A stretch of DNA of 64,000 bases from DASYXZ01 sp035946625. GTDB taxonomy: Bacteria; Acidobacteriota; Terriglobia; UBA7540. The notes under the pieces are model-generated. The model saw only the letters and a program-made list of their open reading frames with translations, was not told the origin of the DNA and did not search any database. Where the stretch lies: assembly GCA_035946625.1 (NCBI GenBank), contig DASYZE010000003.1, positions 1-64,000 of the forward strand. Direction: 5' to 3'. Both the position numbers and the translations under genes were made by a program. Shown here piece after piece: positions 1 through 8,210 of this stretch; position 1 is the stretch's first letter; each line of letters begins with the position of its first letter.

Positions 1-477
1 CAGCAACACGCGCGGCTGCTGCTCGGCTTCCGAGCCGACTTGAATCCCCAGCCAGCGCACTTCGCCGGAAGTGAACAAGTCGATGGGCAGGCCATCGCTA
101 TGCATGGCGCCGAGCAGTGCCGTGTAACGGCCAAGCTCGTCAGCCTGAACGCTTTGGGTTTCAAACCAGAGCGGGCTGCCACCGGATTCGATATTGTAAA
201 GTGAGAAGGTGACATCCGCCGTGCCACCCATCGGCTTGCCCGCTGCGTCATGCAGCACGCCGCTGAATTTCATCAGGCGCGGCACCACCGCCTGCGGCCC
301 CGCCGCAACGGCTGAACTGGTGGCGGGAGAATCCAACTCCACAGGTATAGGTAAGGTTGGCGAAGCGTCAACGGAACGCGCGCTGCCCGGTTTCTGTGTC
401 TGACACCGCGCCCCAACTGCAAGAACCACACACACTGTAAATGCCCACAGGCACATGAATTTTTTCATGGCAATCAT
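1..477 (-). CDS. Secreted protein, 3' end beyond the window (partial)
   Basis: The reading frame runs off the left edge, leaving 159 codons. The start is the ATG at 477, with GAGGAGAA a few bases upstream. The first ~25 residues form a signal peptide (MKKFMCLWAFTVCVVLAVGA after a short lead). From about residue 60 the sequence reads FSGVLHDAAGKPMGGTADVTF, then RWLGIQVGSEAEQQPRVLL. I recognise this as the N-terminal module of many acidobacterial exported proteins of unknown function, which often end in beta-propeller or tail-spike-like domains; those would lie outside this window. It follows a small HTH-like gene by 25 bases on the same strand and may be co-transcribed with it. The role is unknown; export is well supported. 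Confidence 0.75.
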   Translation of the reverse strand, partial: MIAMKKFMCLWAFTVCVVLAVGARCQTQKPGSARSVDASPTLPIPVELDSPATSSAVAAGPQAVVPRLMKFSGVLHDAAGKPMGGTADVTFSLYNIESGGSPLWFETQSVQADELGRYTALLGAMHSDGLPIDLFTSGEVRWLGIQVGSEAEQQPRVLL

Positions 478-502
478 GGCAGTTCTCCTCGTAGAGACGA
501 AT

Positions 503-877
503 TTAATTTCCTCTTGCGTTTGCTTTTGCGGTTGCCCGGGGCAGGATTCTTACTTCTTTGTTGGCCGCCTCTTCCTTCACTTGCCGCTCCAAAGCGTTCC
601 GGCAGACGTAGAGCCATCCCGGAGCTATTTCCTCCATGTGAAGCTTCCCCGCTTCGAGCCATCCGGAAATCGTTGCGAGGGGAAGGGCGGCCCACTCTGC
701 CGCGCTTTTGAGCGAGAGCATCTCGACCTCGGCGGCGCAGGCCGCGCACCTAGCGCGCAGGGAGGAAGGGCGACGGCGCACGGTCGTAATTTCAAAAGTT
801 TCAATTCGAATGCTCGCAGTCCGCTTGGATCCCACGGTCCCTCCAATGTTTAAATCGGGTTTGTCCTTCCCGGACAC
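503..877 (-). CDS. Small helix-turn-helix-like protein with a CAAC motif
   Basis: This 124-residue frame starts at a GTG with a weak AGGAC upstream. Residues ~50-115 read LSLKSAAEWAALPLATISGW, then a GKLH...VC segment, which resembles the compact MerR/excisionase-type winged HTH where a Trp-Leu pair ends the recognition helix. Just before it lies a CAAC cysteine pair that could bind metal, though two cysteines alone are not proof. It is 25 bases upstream of the partial secreted-protein gene and divergent from the winged-helix/TolB gene. Similar short proteins occur beside acidobacterial envelope genes. The DNA-binding role is inferred from the fold-like pattern only. Confidence 0.5.
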   Translation of the reverse strand: MSGKDKPDLNIGGTVGSKRTASIRIETFEITTVRRRPSSLRARCAACAAEVEMLSLKSAAEWAALPLATISGWLEAGKLHMEEIAPGWLYVCRNALERQVKEEAANKEVRILPRATAKANARGN

Positions 878-915
878 CTTGTCCTGAACTGTGCGCCACC
901 CTGCGCGGATTGGGC

Positions 916-944
916 TTGAAAAGTCTTTAGAAACAGGTTAAAAT
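916..944 (+). promoter_or_regulatory. Sigma70-like promoter for the winged-helix/TolB gene
   Basis: TTGAAA at 916-921 and TAAAAT at 939-944 are separated by 17 bases. The ATG at 976 lies about 25 bases beyond the expected transcription start. No Shine-Dalgarno sequence is visible in the short AT-rich leader. Confidence 0.45.
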
Positions 945-975
945 TTCCTCAATTTTTCTAAACGGCGCTATCAAA

Positions 976-3243
976 ATGGAAACTGGCCAGTTCTACGATT
1001 TTGGCCCATTCCGACTGGACGCGCACAAGCACCTCTTGCTGCGGGCCAACCAGACTGTAGCCCTTACGCCCAAGGCTCTCGACACCCTTCTTCTGCTGGT
1101 AGAAAACAGCGACCGAGTGATGGAGAAAGACGAGCTGATGAAAACGCTCTGGCCCAACAGCTTTGTCGAGGAGGCCAACCTCGCTCAGCACATTTCCACG
1201 CTGAGAAAAGTCCTGGGCGAGAGTCCCGGCGACCATCACTACATCGTCACCGTACCCGGCCGCGGCTACCAATTCGTGGCGGAGGTACGCGCGGAATGTG
1301 AGGCAAGCGACGATGAGCTGATTGTCGAAAAGCGGACGGTCTCACGCATCATCGTCGAAGAGAATCAGAGCAGGCACGAGGAGGGGCAGCCCAGCCTTGC
1401 GGCAGGAAGCTCGGAAGCCAGTTTCCATCGACTTGCCCTTCCGCAGTATTCTTCCCGCCTGAGATTTTCCACTACCAAGATCTTGGCTGGCGCAGGGGTT
1501 GTGGCCGCTATCACCTTGGCCCTGCTGGGATTAGAGGTGGAGCTTAATCACCGCCGAGGGCCTGCGCCGTCGCCAGAGCCCAAGCAACAACAACTGACCT
1601 ACAACTCGAGTGAAGTCTCGCTTATGGGCGCCGCCATTTCTCCGGATGGTAGATTCCTGGCGTACATCGACCGGAAAGGAATTTTCTTGCGGACCATACA
1701 AACCGGTGAAACCCATTCCGTGCGGCCTCCAGAGGGATTCAGCCCTTCTTATTCCTCCTTGCGATGGTTTCCGGACAACACCAAACTCCTGGTGGGTGGG
1801 CGAGTTGGAGCGGCCACCGCAGACAGTCTGTGGGCCATTTCAATCTTTGGCGAAACGCCCCGGCGGATCCAGGAGGGCACTTGGGGGACCGTGTCGCCGG
1901 ACGGCTCTTGGATCGCTTATTTGGGCCCAACCTTCCGCGAAATCTGGCTGATGGGGGCGAGCGGCGATGTACCACGGAAGATTGTCACTTTAGGGGAGGA
2001 CGAGCAGGTCCGAGCTTTGACTTGGGCGCCGACCGGGGGCCGCATCGCTTATGTCACGTACCGCGATGGCGGGCCGGGGGCAACGATTGCGACGTGCGAT
2101 CTAAATGGAGAACACCGGACGGAGATCTTGGCAGGGCTGAGAATGCCTTGGCGAATTGACCTCGCTTGGGCGGCGGGAGGACGAATCTTCTACCCCTACC
2201 AGGAATCCAGGGCGCGTTTGGAAGATGCCGACTTGTGGGAAGTCCGGGCCGACCCGCAGACGGGAGCTGCGGCAGGGGGCCCAAAGCGAGTCACTGATTG
2301 GATTCGATCTACAGTTTGGGACCTATCCCTGACCGCCGATGGCCATCGCCTTGTTTTCCTCAGCTCTAAACCCCAGACAGATGTCTACGTGGGCGAGCTG
2401 CAACAGAATGGAAGGCGCATGTCTCCGCCGCGGCGATTGACCCTGAATGATGCCAACGACTGGCCGCAAGGTTGGACAACCGATAGCCGCTTTGTTCTTT
2501 TCCACTCGGACCGGCGCGGTACGGCGGACATCTTCAAACAGGACGTTCGCGGCGGCGACGCGCAGGTCATTATGGACAGCCCGGATGAGGAAACTTACCC
2601 TCGCGCTACGCCGGACGGGAAATGGGTAATGTATTGGTCGCGTCCCCACGTCGGAGCCAAACTGGGCCCCTTGCGCTTTATGCGCATTCCTACCGCTGGT
2701 GGGCCGGCTGAAGTAGTGCTCACGCCAGAGCAGGGGAGCTGGTTTCGGTGCCCTATGAGAGCCGGAGCTTCCTGCGTCCTGGGGGAGAATTCGGGGGAGA
2801 AGTTGACGTTCTTTGCCCTGGATCCCCTACGAGGTAAAGGGCCTGAGCTCAGGAGTGTTCACTTCAGTCCCAATCAGAATATCTTTTGGGACCTCTCGCC
2901 CGACGGGTTGCGAGTGGCCATTGCGGGAGGGTCGCCCGACGAAGACAGTTTTCAAGTCGTCCCATTGCACGACGGGCCCGCACAGATGATCGCCGTGCGA
3001 GGTTGGAACAACGTTTTTAATGTGGTCTGGGCGGCGGACGGGAAAAGCTTCTTTGCCTTCACTCGCCCGCAACCGGTGCCGTCCTTGCTGAATATCGACT
3101 TCAACGGCAATGTTCACGTGCTTTGGAAATCCGAAGGAGCAGTCGCTTACGCGCAAGAGCCTGTCCCTTCGCCGGATGGGCGGTTTCTTGCTTTCGAGGG
3201 CGCGACGGAGTCCGCCAACGCCTGGATGATCGAGAATTTCTAA
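976..3243 (+). CDS. CadC-like membrane regulator: winged helix, TM, TolB propeller
   Basis: The 755-residue protein begins with an OmpR/PhoB-type winged helix (about 7-105), recognisable by YDFGPFRLD, LTPKALDTLLLLVE, ELMKTLWP and the C-terminal hairpin PGRGYQFVAEV. An ~60-residue linker leads to one transmembrane helix (about 165-188, ILAGAGVVAAITLALLGLEV). The rest is a periplasmic TolB/WD40-like propeller with repeated SPDG and DGRFLAYI-type turns. The layout matches one-component CadC-type regulators, in which a periplasmic sensor controls a cytoplasmic DNA-binding head; the ligand is unknown. It is a single gene with its own promoter and ends at TAA 3241-3243. Sensing by the propeller is inferred from architecture; the domain calls are secure. 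Confidence 0.85.
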   Translation: METGQFYDFGPFRLDAHKHLLLRANQTVALTPKALDTLLLLVENSDRVMEKDELMKTLWPNSFVEEANLAQHISTLRKVLGESPGDHHYIVTVPGRGYQFVAEVRAECEASDDELIVEKRTVSRIIVEENQSRHEEGQPSLAAGSSEASFHRLALPQYSSRLRFSTTKILAGAGVVAAITLALLGLEVELNHRRGPAPSPEPKQQQLTYNSSEVSLMGAAISPDGRFLAYIDRKGIFLRTIQTGETHSVRPPEGFSPSYSSLRWFPDNTKLLVGGRVGAATADSLWAISIFGETPRRIQEGTWGTVSPDGSWIAYLGPTFREIWLMGASGDVPRKIVTLGEDEQVRALTWAPTGGRIAYVTYRDGGPGATIATCDLNGEHRTEILAGLRMPWRIDLAWAAGGRIFYPYQESRARLEDADLWEVRADPQTGAAAGGPKRVTDWIRSTVWDLSLTADGHRLVFLSSKPQTDVYVGELQQNGRRMSPPRRLTLNDANDWPQGWTTDSRFVLFHSDRRGTADIFKQDVRGGDAQVIMDSPDEETYPRATPDGKWVMYWSRPHVGAKLGPLRFMRIPTAGGPAEVVLTPEQGSWFRCPMRAGASCVLGENSGEKLTFFALDPLRGKGPELRSVHFSPNQNIFWDLSPDGLRVAIAGGSPDEDSFQVVPLHDGPAQMIAVRGWNNVFNVVWAADGKSFFAFTRPQPVPSLLNIDFNGNVHVLWKSEGAVAYAQEPVPSPDGRFLAFEGATESANAWMIENF

Positions 3244-3585
3244 AGAAGGCCCCTTTCGGCTTAGCCGCTGCCTCGTCGCATGCTTAAGACTTGGAATTTC
3301 TCCTGACACCCTGCGGTCAAAGTCAATTCAGCTCGAGGATCATTAGTTTCATTCGGATTGACCACGTTTCACCGCGGCCGCAGAACTCCACTCCCCCGAC
3401 CGCCCCTCAGTTGGCGGAGACGATTCACAGTGAAATTTATCCGTGCCCGCTCGCGCCGGTGAGTTCCCGCACGATGTCGCCCACGAATTTTCGGGCGTCG
3501 CCAAAGAGCATCAGGGTTTTACCGAGGTTCTAGAAACTCTAGCGCAGCAAGACGGCGCAACTTCTTCATCAAGTATCCGTGCATA
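3244..3585. other. Intergenic stretch with a pntB relic
   Basis: No intact gene is visible between the TolB-type regulator and the ATPase. The only recognisable content is the 3' end of a second pntB copy, listed separately at 3437-3520. Confidence 0.5.
3437..3520 (-). pseudogene. Relic of the 3' end of a second pntB
   Basis: Bases 3444-3520 match bases 4926-5002, the last codons of the intact pntB, at 71 of 77 positions in the same orientation. Read on the minus strand the fragment is 27 codons long, KTLMLFGDARKFVGDIVREL plus a short tail ending in TAA. It has only two replacements in the shared tail (A to T, G to S) and one extra Gly at the end. Upstream of the Lys codon the similarity stops and an in-frame TAG appears four codons earlier. 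The DUF4143 ATPase lies between the two copies. The protein-level conservation suggests the lost copy was once a full gene. Confidence 0.75.
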
Positions 3586-4731
3586 TCAAAGCGCCTTCAA
3601 AGCACCTTCAATCTGCTCCAGGGGAACGACGGCAACTTTCTTGTCCAGTTCGTAGGTGCGATCGCCTGGGTACACGACGAGGAGCCGCCGCAGATCGAGA
3701 TCACCGAGGGCAACGCGCATGGACTTGGTGATGCCGGGAGCGTCAGCGAATTTCACTTCAACCCCGAAGCGCTTGCCGCCCAGCATGAGCACCAAATCGA
3801 TCTCGGCCCCAGACTGCGTGGCCCAGAAATAGGCGTTGCGGTCCCCCACAAGCTGCAAGATTTCCTCAATAACGAAACCTTCCCACGACGCGCCCAGCTT
3901 GGGGTGACCGGTTAAATATCGAAATGACGGTAGGCCCAGAAGCGCGTGCAGCAGGCCGGAATCGCGAAGGTAGATCTTGGGCGATTTCACCTGGCGCTTG
4001 CCGAGATTCTCATGCCAGGGCTGCAACTGCCGCACCATCAAAGCGCCCGAAAGTATATCAAGGTGGCGCTTGACGGTAGTGTGAGATTCTCCCAGCGAGC
4101 GGGCGAGCTCAGATGCGTTCCAAATCTGGCCGTGATAATGAGCCAACATCATCCACAATCGTCGCAGGACTGCGGGAGGAACTTCAACTCCGAAGTGCCG
4201 AATGTCTCGTTCCAGAAAGGTGCGAATAAAATCCTCCAGCCACGCGCGACTCTCCCGGTCGCTGCGGGCCAGGTAGGAACGGGGGAAGCGCCCCCGCCAC
4301 CAAAGGCGGCGGAGGGTTGAAGAGCCCGCTTCCGATAGATTGAAGCCTCCCATTTCGATCAACGCGATCCGGCCGGCGAGTGATTCGGAACTTTGGCGAA
4401 GCAGTTCGGGGGAGGCGCTGCCGAGAATCAGAAAGCGGGCGGGGAGGGGCTTGCGGTCGGCCAGAACGCGCAGGACAGAAAACAAATCGGGCTGGCGCTG
4501 GACTTCGTCGATAACGATCAGCCCGCGCAAGTGCCGGAGGGCCAGAATCGGTTCCGATAGTCGCCGCTGGCTGACGGGATCTTCCAGGTCAAAATACTCT
4601 CCTGAGCTGGCTTCCACCATCTGCCGCGCCAGCGTGGTTTTGCCGCACTGCCGCGGCCCGTATAGCACAACTACCGGGCTTATGCGCAGTGTCCGGCGAA
4701 CTCGATTCAGCAATTCGGGGCGTTCGACCAT
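3586..4731 (-). CDS. AAA_14/DUF4143 family ATPase
   Basis: The 381-residue protein has an N-terminal AAA_14 P-loop domain and a C-terminal DUF4143 domain. The Walker A is YGPRQCGKTT (about 24-33), the Walker B LIVIDEVQ (about 70-77), and a sensor-like segment is FLILGSASPELL. A winged-helix-like segment follows (ELARSLGESHTTVKRHLDIL), then the nuclease-like DUF4143 end with EIDLVL and FGVEVK, which resembles the PD-(D/E)xK core. Members are common, are often gained horizontally and have unknown function. This copy sits between pntB and a pntB relic, so it probably arrived by insertion or recombination there. The mRNA leader looks only about six bases long, and AAGG abuts the ATG, so translation may be nearly leaderless. 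Confidence 0.85.
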   Translation of the reverse strand: MVERPELLNRVRRTLRISPVVVLYGPRQCGKTTLARQMVEASSGEYFDLEDPVSQRRLSEPILALRHLRGLIVIDEVQRQPDLFSVLRVLADRKPLPARFLILGSASPELLRQSSESLAGRIALIEMGGFNLSEAGSSTLRRLWWRGRFPRSYLARSDRESRAWLEDFIRTFLERDIRHFGVEVPPAVLRRLWMMLAHYHGQIWNASELARSLGESHTTVKRHLDILSGALMVRQLQPWHENLGKRQVKSPKIYLRDSGLLHALLGLPSFRYLTGHPKLGASWEGFVIEEILQLVGDRNAYFWATQSGAEIDLVLMLGGKRFGVEVKFADAPGITKSMRVALGDLDLRRLLVVYPGDRTYELDKKVAVVPLEQIEGALKAL

Positions 4732-4743
4732 CCTTGTATATTG

Positions 4744-4752
4744 AGTATAGCA
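4744..4752 (-). promoter_or_regulatory. Extended -10 element of the DUF4143 ATPase gene
   Basis: On the minus strand the sequence is TGC TATACT, an extended -10 box. Its end is 12 bases before the ATG at 4731, giving a predicted leader of about six bases. No good -35 is visible. Confidence 0.35.
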
Positions 4753-4921
4753 TGAACAAAATGCAAGAAAGAATTCAGGGGCACGCCCTCAGGCATTTAC
4801 CTCCAGCCCGGGCGCGCCTCGAAGCATTTCGCTGATAAACGGAACTCGTGCAGCTTCAATATCGGAAAACGCCGGAGGGCGCTTTGGAGATAGTCGCTGA
4901 TAAAGTTGAATGGCGATCAGG

Positions 4922-6319
4922 TCAATGCCCGCCCGCGCCGGCGAGTTCCCGGACGATGTCGCCCACAAATTTGCGGGCGTCGCCGAAGAGCATCAGGGTT
5001 TTGTCCAGGTAGTAGAGCTGGTTATCGATGCCGGCAAAGCCCGGGCTCATGCCGCGTTTGATCACCATAATGGTTCGGGCTTTATCCACTTCCAGAATCG
5101 GCATTCCATAAATAGGGCTGCTCTGGTCAGTGCGCGCGGCAGGGTTGGTGACGTCGTTGGCGCCGATAATCAGCACCACATCGGTCTCGGGAAACTCAGG
5201 GTTGATGGCGTCCATGTCGAGCAGACGGTCATAGGGAATATCCGCTTCCGCCAGCAGGACGTTCATGTGCCCGGGCATGCGGCCGGCCACGGGATGGATG
5301 CCGAATTTTACCGTCACCCCGCGTTTATTCAGCGCCTCGAAGAGTTCCCGGACTTTGTGCTGGGCCTGCGCCACGGCCAGGCCGTAGCCGGGAACGATCA
5401 CCACTGAGTTGGCCGCGCCCAGGATGCCGGCCGCTTCTTCCGCGGTTGCCGTCTTCACGTTACGAGCTTCGCCCTGCGCCGTGGCAGAAGCCTGCACTTG
5501 GCCAAACGCTCCGAAGAGCACATTGGTGAAGGAGCGGTTCATGGCCTTGGACATGATCACCGACAAGATAAAGCCCGAAGAGCCGTCGAGGGCGCCGGCG
5601 ATGATCAGGAGCTTGCTATCGAGCGCGAAGCCCATGGCCGCCGCCGACAATCCGGCGTAAGAGTTGAGCAGGGAAATCACCGTGGGCATGTCCGCGCCGC
5701 CGATGGGGACAATCATCATGACGCCAAAAACCAGCGGCATCAAAATGATCAGCGGGAATAAATTCGCGCGCTCAGGATGAAACACCAGAACCACGGCCAC
5801 CGCCACTGCCACCGCTAGGATCGACAGGTTGACGATGTTCTGCCCTTTGAAAGTTATGGGGCGCTGGGGAAGAACTTCCTGAAGTTTTCCCGCCGCCATC
5901 AAGCTTCCGGTAAAAGTAAGCGAGCCGAGAATAACTTCCATGGACAAGACGGACATCATGAAGGGCGAGACGTTGGGGGTGCGCAGATAGAACTCCGCGG
6001 CGCCCACCAGGGTCACGGAGAAGGCGCCAAAAGCGTGGCTCAAGGCTGTCCGCTGCGGGACCGCGGTCATGTGGACGAGTCCCAAAGGAATTCCGATGAT
6101 GGTGCCCACCACCAGGGCGATGGCCACAAAGCGGTAATCCACTATGCCGTGGTAAAGCAGGGTGCCGCCGATGGCCAGCGCCATGCCGATTTCGCCGGCG
6201 CGCACGCCGCGGGTGGCGGTGGAGGGCGAGCTCATCCACTTGAGCGACAGGATGAAGAGCACCGAGGCCACCAGATAGATGACCTGAATAACCTGGTCGG
6301 ACATCAGCGGTGGGTTCAT
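4922..6319 (-). CDS. pntB: NAD(P) transhydrogenase beta subunit
   Basis: PntB couples proton re-entry across the inner membrane to hydride transfer from NADH to NADP+, supplying NADPH. The 465-residue protein has the expected membrane half (about 1-275, many helices, including a conserved PIGGADMPTVISLLNSYAGL segment). Its C-terminal NADP(H)-binding domain III carries GYGLAVAQAQH, IHPVAGRMPGHMNVLLAEA, and VLIIGANDVTNPAA. Length is normal. The ATG overlaps the last four bases of pntAB (6316-6319), the usual translational coupling. It is the last gene of pntAA-pntAB-pntB. A 77-bp copy of its 3' end survives 1.4 kb downstream beyond the ATPase gene. Confidence 0.97.
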   Translation of the reverse strand: MNPPLMSDQVIQVIYLVASVLFILSLKWMSSPSTATRGVRAGEIGMALAIGGTLLYHGIVDYRFVAIALVVGTIIGIPLGLVHMTAVPQRTALSHAFGAFSVTLVGAAEFYLRTPNVSPFMMSVLSMEVILGSLTFTGSLMAAGKLQEVLPQRPITFKGQNIVNLSILAVAVAVAVVLVFHPERANLFPLIILMPLVFGVMMIVPIGGADMPTVISLLNSYAGLSAAAMGFALDSKLLIIAGALDGSSGFILSVIMSKAMNRSFTNVLFGAFGQVQASATAQGEARNVKTATAEEAAGILGAANSVVIVPGYGLAVAQAQHKVRELFEALNKRGVTVKFGIHPVAGRMPGHMNVLLAEADIPYDRLLDMDAINPEFPETDVVLIIGANDVTNPAARTDQSSPIYGMPILEVDKARTIMVIKRGMSPGFAGIDNQLYYLDKTLMLFGDARKFVGDIVRELAGAGGH

Positions 6320-6612
6320 GATTTTTTGGTTTTGGCGGTTTTGAACATTCTCAACATGCGGTCGGTGATCAGGAACCCGCCCACCACGTTGCTGATGGAG
6401 GCGGCCACGGCCAACGATCCGAGCACGGTGGAGAGCGTGCTCTTGTGCTCGCCCGCAATCACAATGGCGCCCACCACGGCGATGGCGTCCAGGGCGTTGG
6501 TGAGCGACATCAGCGGGGTGTGCAGCAGGGGCGAGACGCGCCGAATCACCTCAAAGCCGACGAAACCCGCCAGCAAAAACACGTAAAGTCCGGTGATGAT
6601 ATTTGAACTCAC
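6316..6612 (-). CDS. pntAB: NAD(P) transhydrogenase alpha subunit, membrane part
   Basis: This 98-residue protein is the membrane portion of the split alpha subunit. It has three or four hydrophobic helices, with typical segments GLYVFLLAGFVGFEVIRRVS, PLLHTPLMSLTNALDAI and the Gly/Ala-rich VLGSLAVAASISNVVGGF. In the split (three-gene) form of the enzyme this peptide forms part of domain II beside PntB. It lies 98 bases downstream of pntAA and overlaps pntB by four bases. Size and order match three-subunit enzymes such as that of Rhodospirillum. Confidence 0.95.
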   Translation of the reverse strand: MSSNIITGLYVFLLAGFVGFEVIRRVSPLLHTPLMSLTNALDAIAVVGAIVIAGEHKSTLSTVLGSLAVAASISNVVGGFLITDRMLRMFKTAKTKKS

Positions 6613-6710
6613 GGGGTCCTCCGAGTTGAACCAACACTCTGAATGATGATCATAGATGTTACTGGACTGCGTATTACTTGATGTGATGCCGGGCCGGATG
6701 GACGCCGGGC

Positions 6711-7892
6711 TCAGGGCGGACTGGTGACGGCGGCCCGGGGCGGAAGCTTGAAGAATTCCCGCACCATGGAATTGACGATCTCACCCTGGTGGGTCACCAA
6801 CGTCTGGTTGATGATGGCATCCTCGGCGCCCGTCTGGATTCTGCCGTCCTTGAAAAGGTGCAACAGGAAAGCGGAGATATTGCGGGCGTACATGTAACTG
6901 GCATGGTAGGGAACCTTGCTGGCCAGATTGATGGTGCCAATCACGGTGACACCGTGCGCGACGGTCACTTCGCCCGGCCGCGTCGCCTCACAATTACCGC
7001 CCTGCTCGCCCGCCAGGTCCACGATCACCGAGCCGGGCGCCATGCGGGCCACCATCTCACTGGTGACGAGGACAGGCGGCTTGCGGCCGGGAACCACGGC
7101 GGCGGTGATCACCACATCGCTCTCCGCCACCACCCGGCCCAGCAACTCGCGCTGACGCTGATAAAAAGTTTCATCCTGAGCCTTGGCGTATCCGCGGGCG
7201 TCTTCGGCTTCTTGGGTTTCCAGGGGCAATTCAACGAACCGGCCCCCCAGGCTCTGCACTTGTTCCTTGGTTGCGGGACGCAGATCGTAGGCGGAGGCGA
7301 CCGCGCCCAGCCTTCGAGCGGTGGCAATGGCCTGCAATCCAGCCACGCCGGCGCCGATGATAAAAATGCGCGCCGGAGTAATGGTGCCGGCCGCGGTGGT
7401 GAGCATGGGGAAGATTCGCGGCAGGGTGTCTGCCGCCAGCAAGACCGCTTTATAGCCGCAAATGGTGGCCATGGAAGAAAGCACGTCCATGTTTTGCGCG
7501 CGGGTGATGCGGGGCACCAGCTCGACGGAAAACGCGGTGACCCCGCGGCTGGCGATAGTCTGGAGGGTTTCAAGCGAACCGAGCGGGCGCAAAAAACCGA
7601 TCAGGACCTGGCCGCGGCGTAGCAGGGGAAGATCGCCCGCCCCCGTTTTGTCGTTCGAACCCGGAGCCAGGACTTGAACCACCACGTCCGCGGCCTGAAA
7701 AATTTCCGGCCGGCCCGCGGCCATCTTGGCCCCCTTTTGGATATAGTCCGCGTCCGGGTAACCCGCACCTTCGCCGGCGCCGGCTTCAATCAAAACCTCA
7801 AAGCCCGCTTTGATCAGGTTGGGGATGACGGCGGGCACCAGCGCTACGCGCCGCTCTCCCGGAAAACTCTCTTTGGGTATGCCGACGATCAT
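6711..7892 (-). CDS. pntAA: NAD(P) transhydrogenase alpha subunit, NAD-binding part
   Basis: PntAA is the peripheral NAD(H)-binding domain I (393 residues), related to alanine dehydrogenase. It starts MIVGIPKESFPGERRVALVP at the ATG 7892, five bases after GGGAGG. The reading frame is open for another 290 codons upstream, but that extension is not family-like and is antisense to the PilZ gene, so it is rejected. Visible motifs are the Rossmann loop IFIIGAGVAGLQAIATARRLG, the segment YDLRPATKEQVQSLGG, and the KPPVLVT and GSVIVDLAGEQGGN stretches of the NAD site. It is the first gene of the operon. Two GAATATTC palindromes lie in the upstream region. Confidence 0.95.
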   Translation of the reverse strand: MIVGIPKESFPGERRVALVPAVIPNLIKAGFEVLIEAGAGEGAGYPDADYIQKGAKMAAGRPEIFQAADVVVQVLAPGSNDKTGAGDLPLLRRGQVLIGFLRPLGSLETLQTIASRGVTAFSVELVPRITRAQNMDVLSSMATICGYKAVLLAADTLPRIFPMLTTAAGTITPARIFIIGAGVAGLQAIATARRLGAVASAYDLRPATKEQVQSLGGRFVELPLETQEAEDARGYAKAQDETFYQRQRELLGRVVAESDVVITAAVVPGRKPPVLVTSEMVARMAPGSVIVDLAGEQGGNCEATRPGEVTVAHGVTVIGTINLASKVPYHASYMYARNISAFLLHLFKDGRIQTGAEDAIINQTLVTHQGEIVNSMVREFFKLPPRAAVTSPP

Positions 7893-8060
7893 AGAGCCTC
7901 CCTGCGAGGTCCTGCGCCATCTGCTCCAGGCGCCCGCGACTGGGCGTTGGACGGCGAGGGCGGGGGAAAGGATGCGAGCGAAGTATTGCGGCGCGGGACG
8001 GCTCGATTTGGATCGAGTGCAAGCAAGAGAATGGCCGGGCAAATCACGTCTGATCGAACT

Positions 8061-8100
8061 GAATATTCTACCACCCTCCGGCGCGTGCGCCGGAATATTC
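8061..8100. promoter_or_regulatory. Paired GAATATTC palindromes around a GC hairpin
   Basis: Two perfect 8-bp palindromes GAATATTC start at 8061 and 8093, exactly 32 bases apart (about three helical turns). Between them lies an 8-bp-arm inverted repeat (TCCGGCGC/GCGCCGGA, 8077-8094). The block is in the divergent gap between pntAA and the PilZ gene. TAGAAT on the minus strand (8065-8070) could be a -10 for pntAA, overlapping one palindrome. An operator role is inference. Confidence 0.35.
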
Positions 8101-8210
8101 ATGTAGCCCAGGCACTCATCCGATAAAGCATCGGGAGGTTTTTGGGCCCGTGGCGCGCCAGGACTGCTTGAAACCACGTGCGAGCCCCAGACCTGAGCGG
8201 CACTCCCGAG

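Noticed and set aside
4789..4920. A 43-codon minus-strand open stretch after pntB (LIAIQLYQRLSP...)
   Set aside because: It has no start codon or ribosome-binding site and I recognise no family. It could be a gene remnant but the evidence is too thin.
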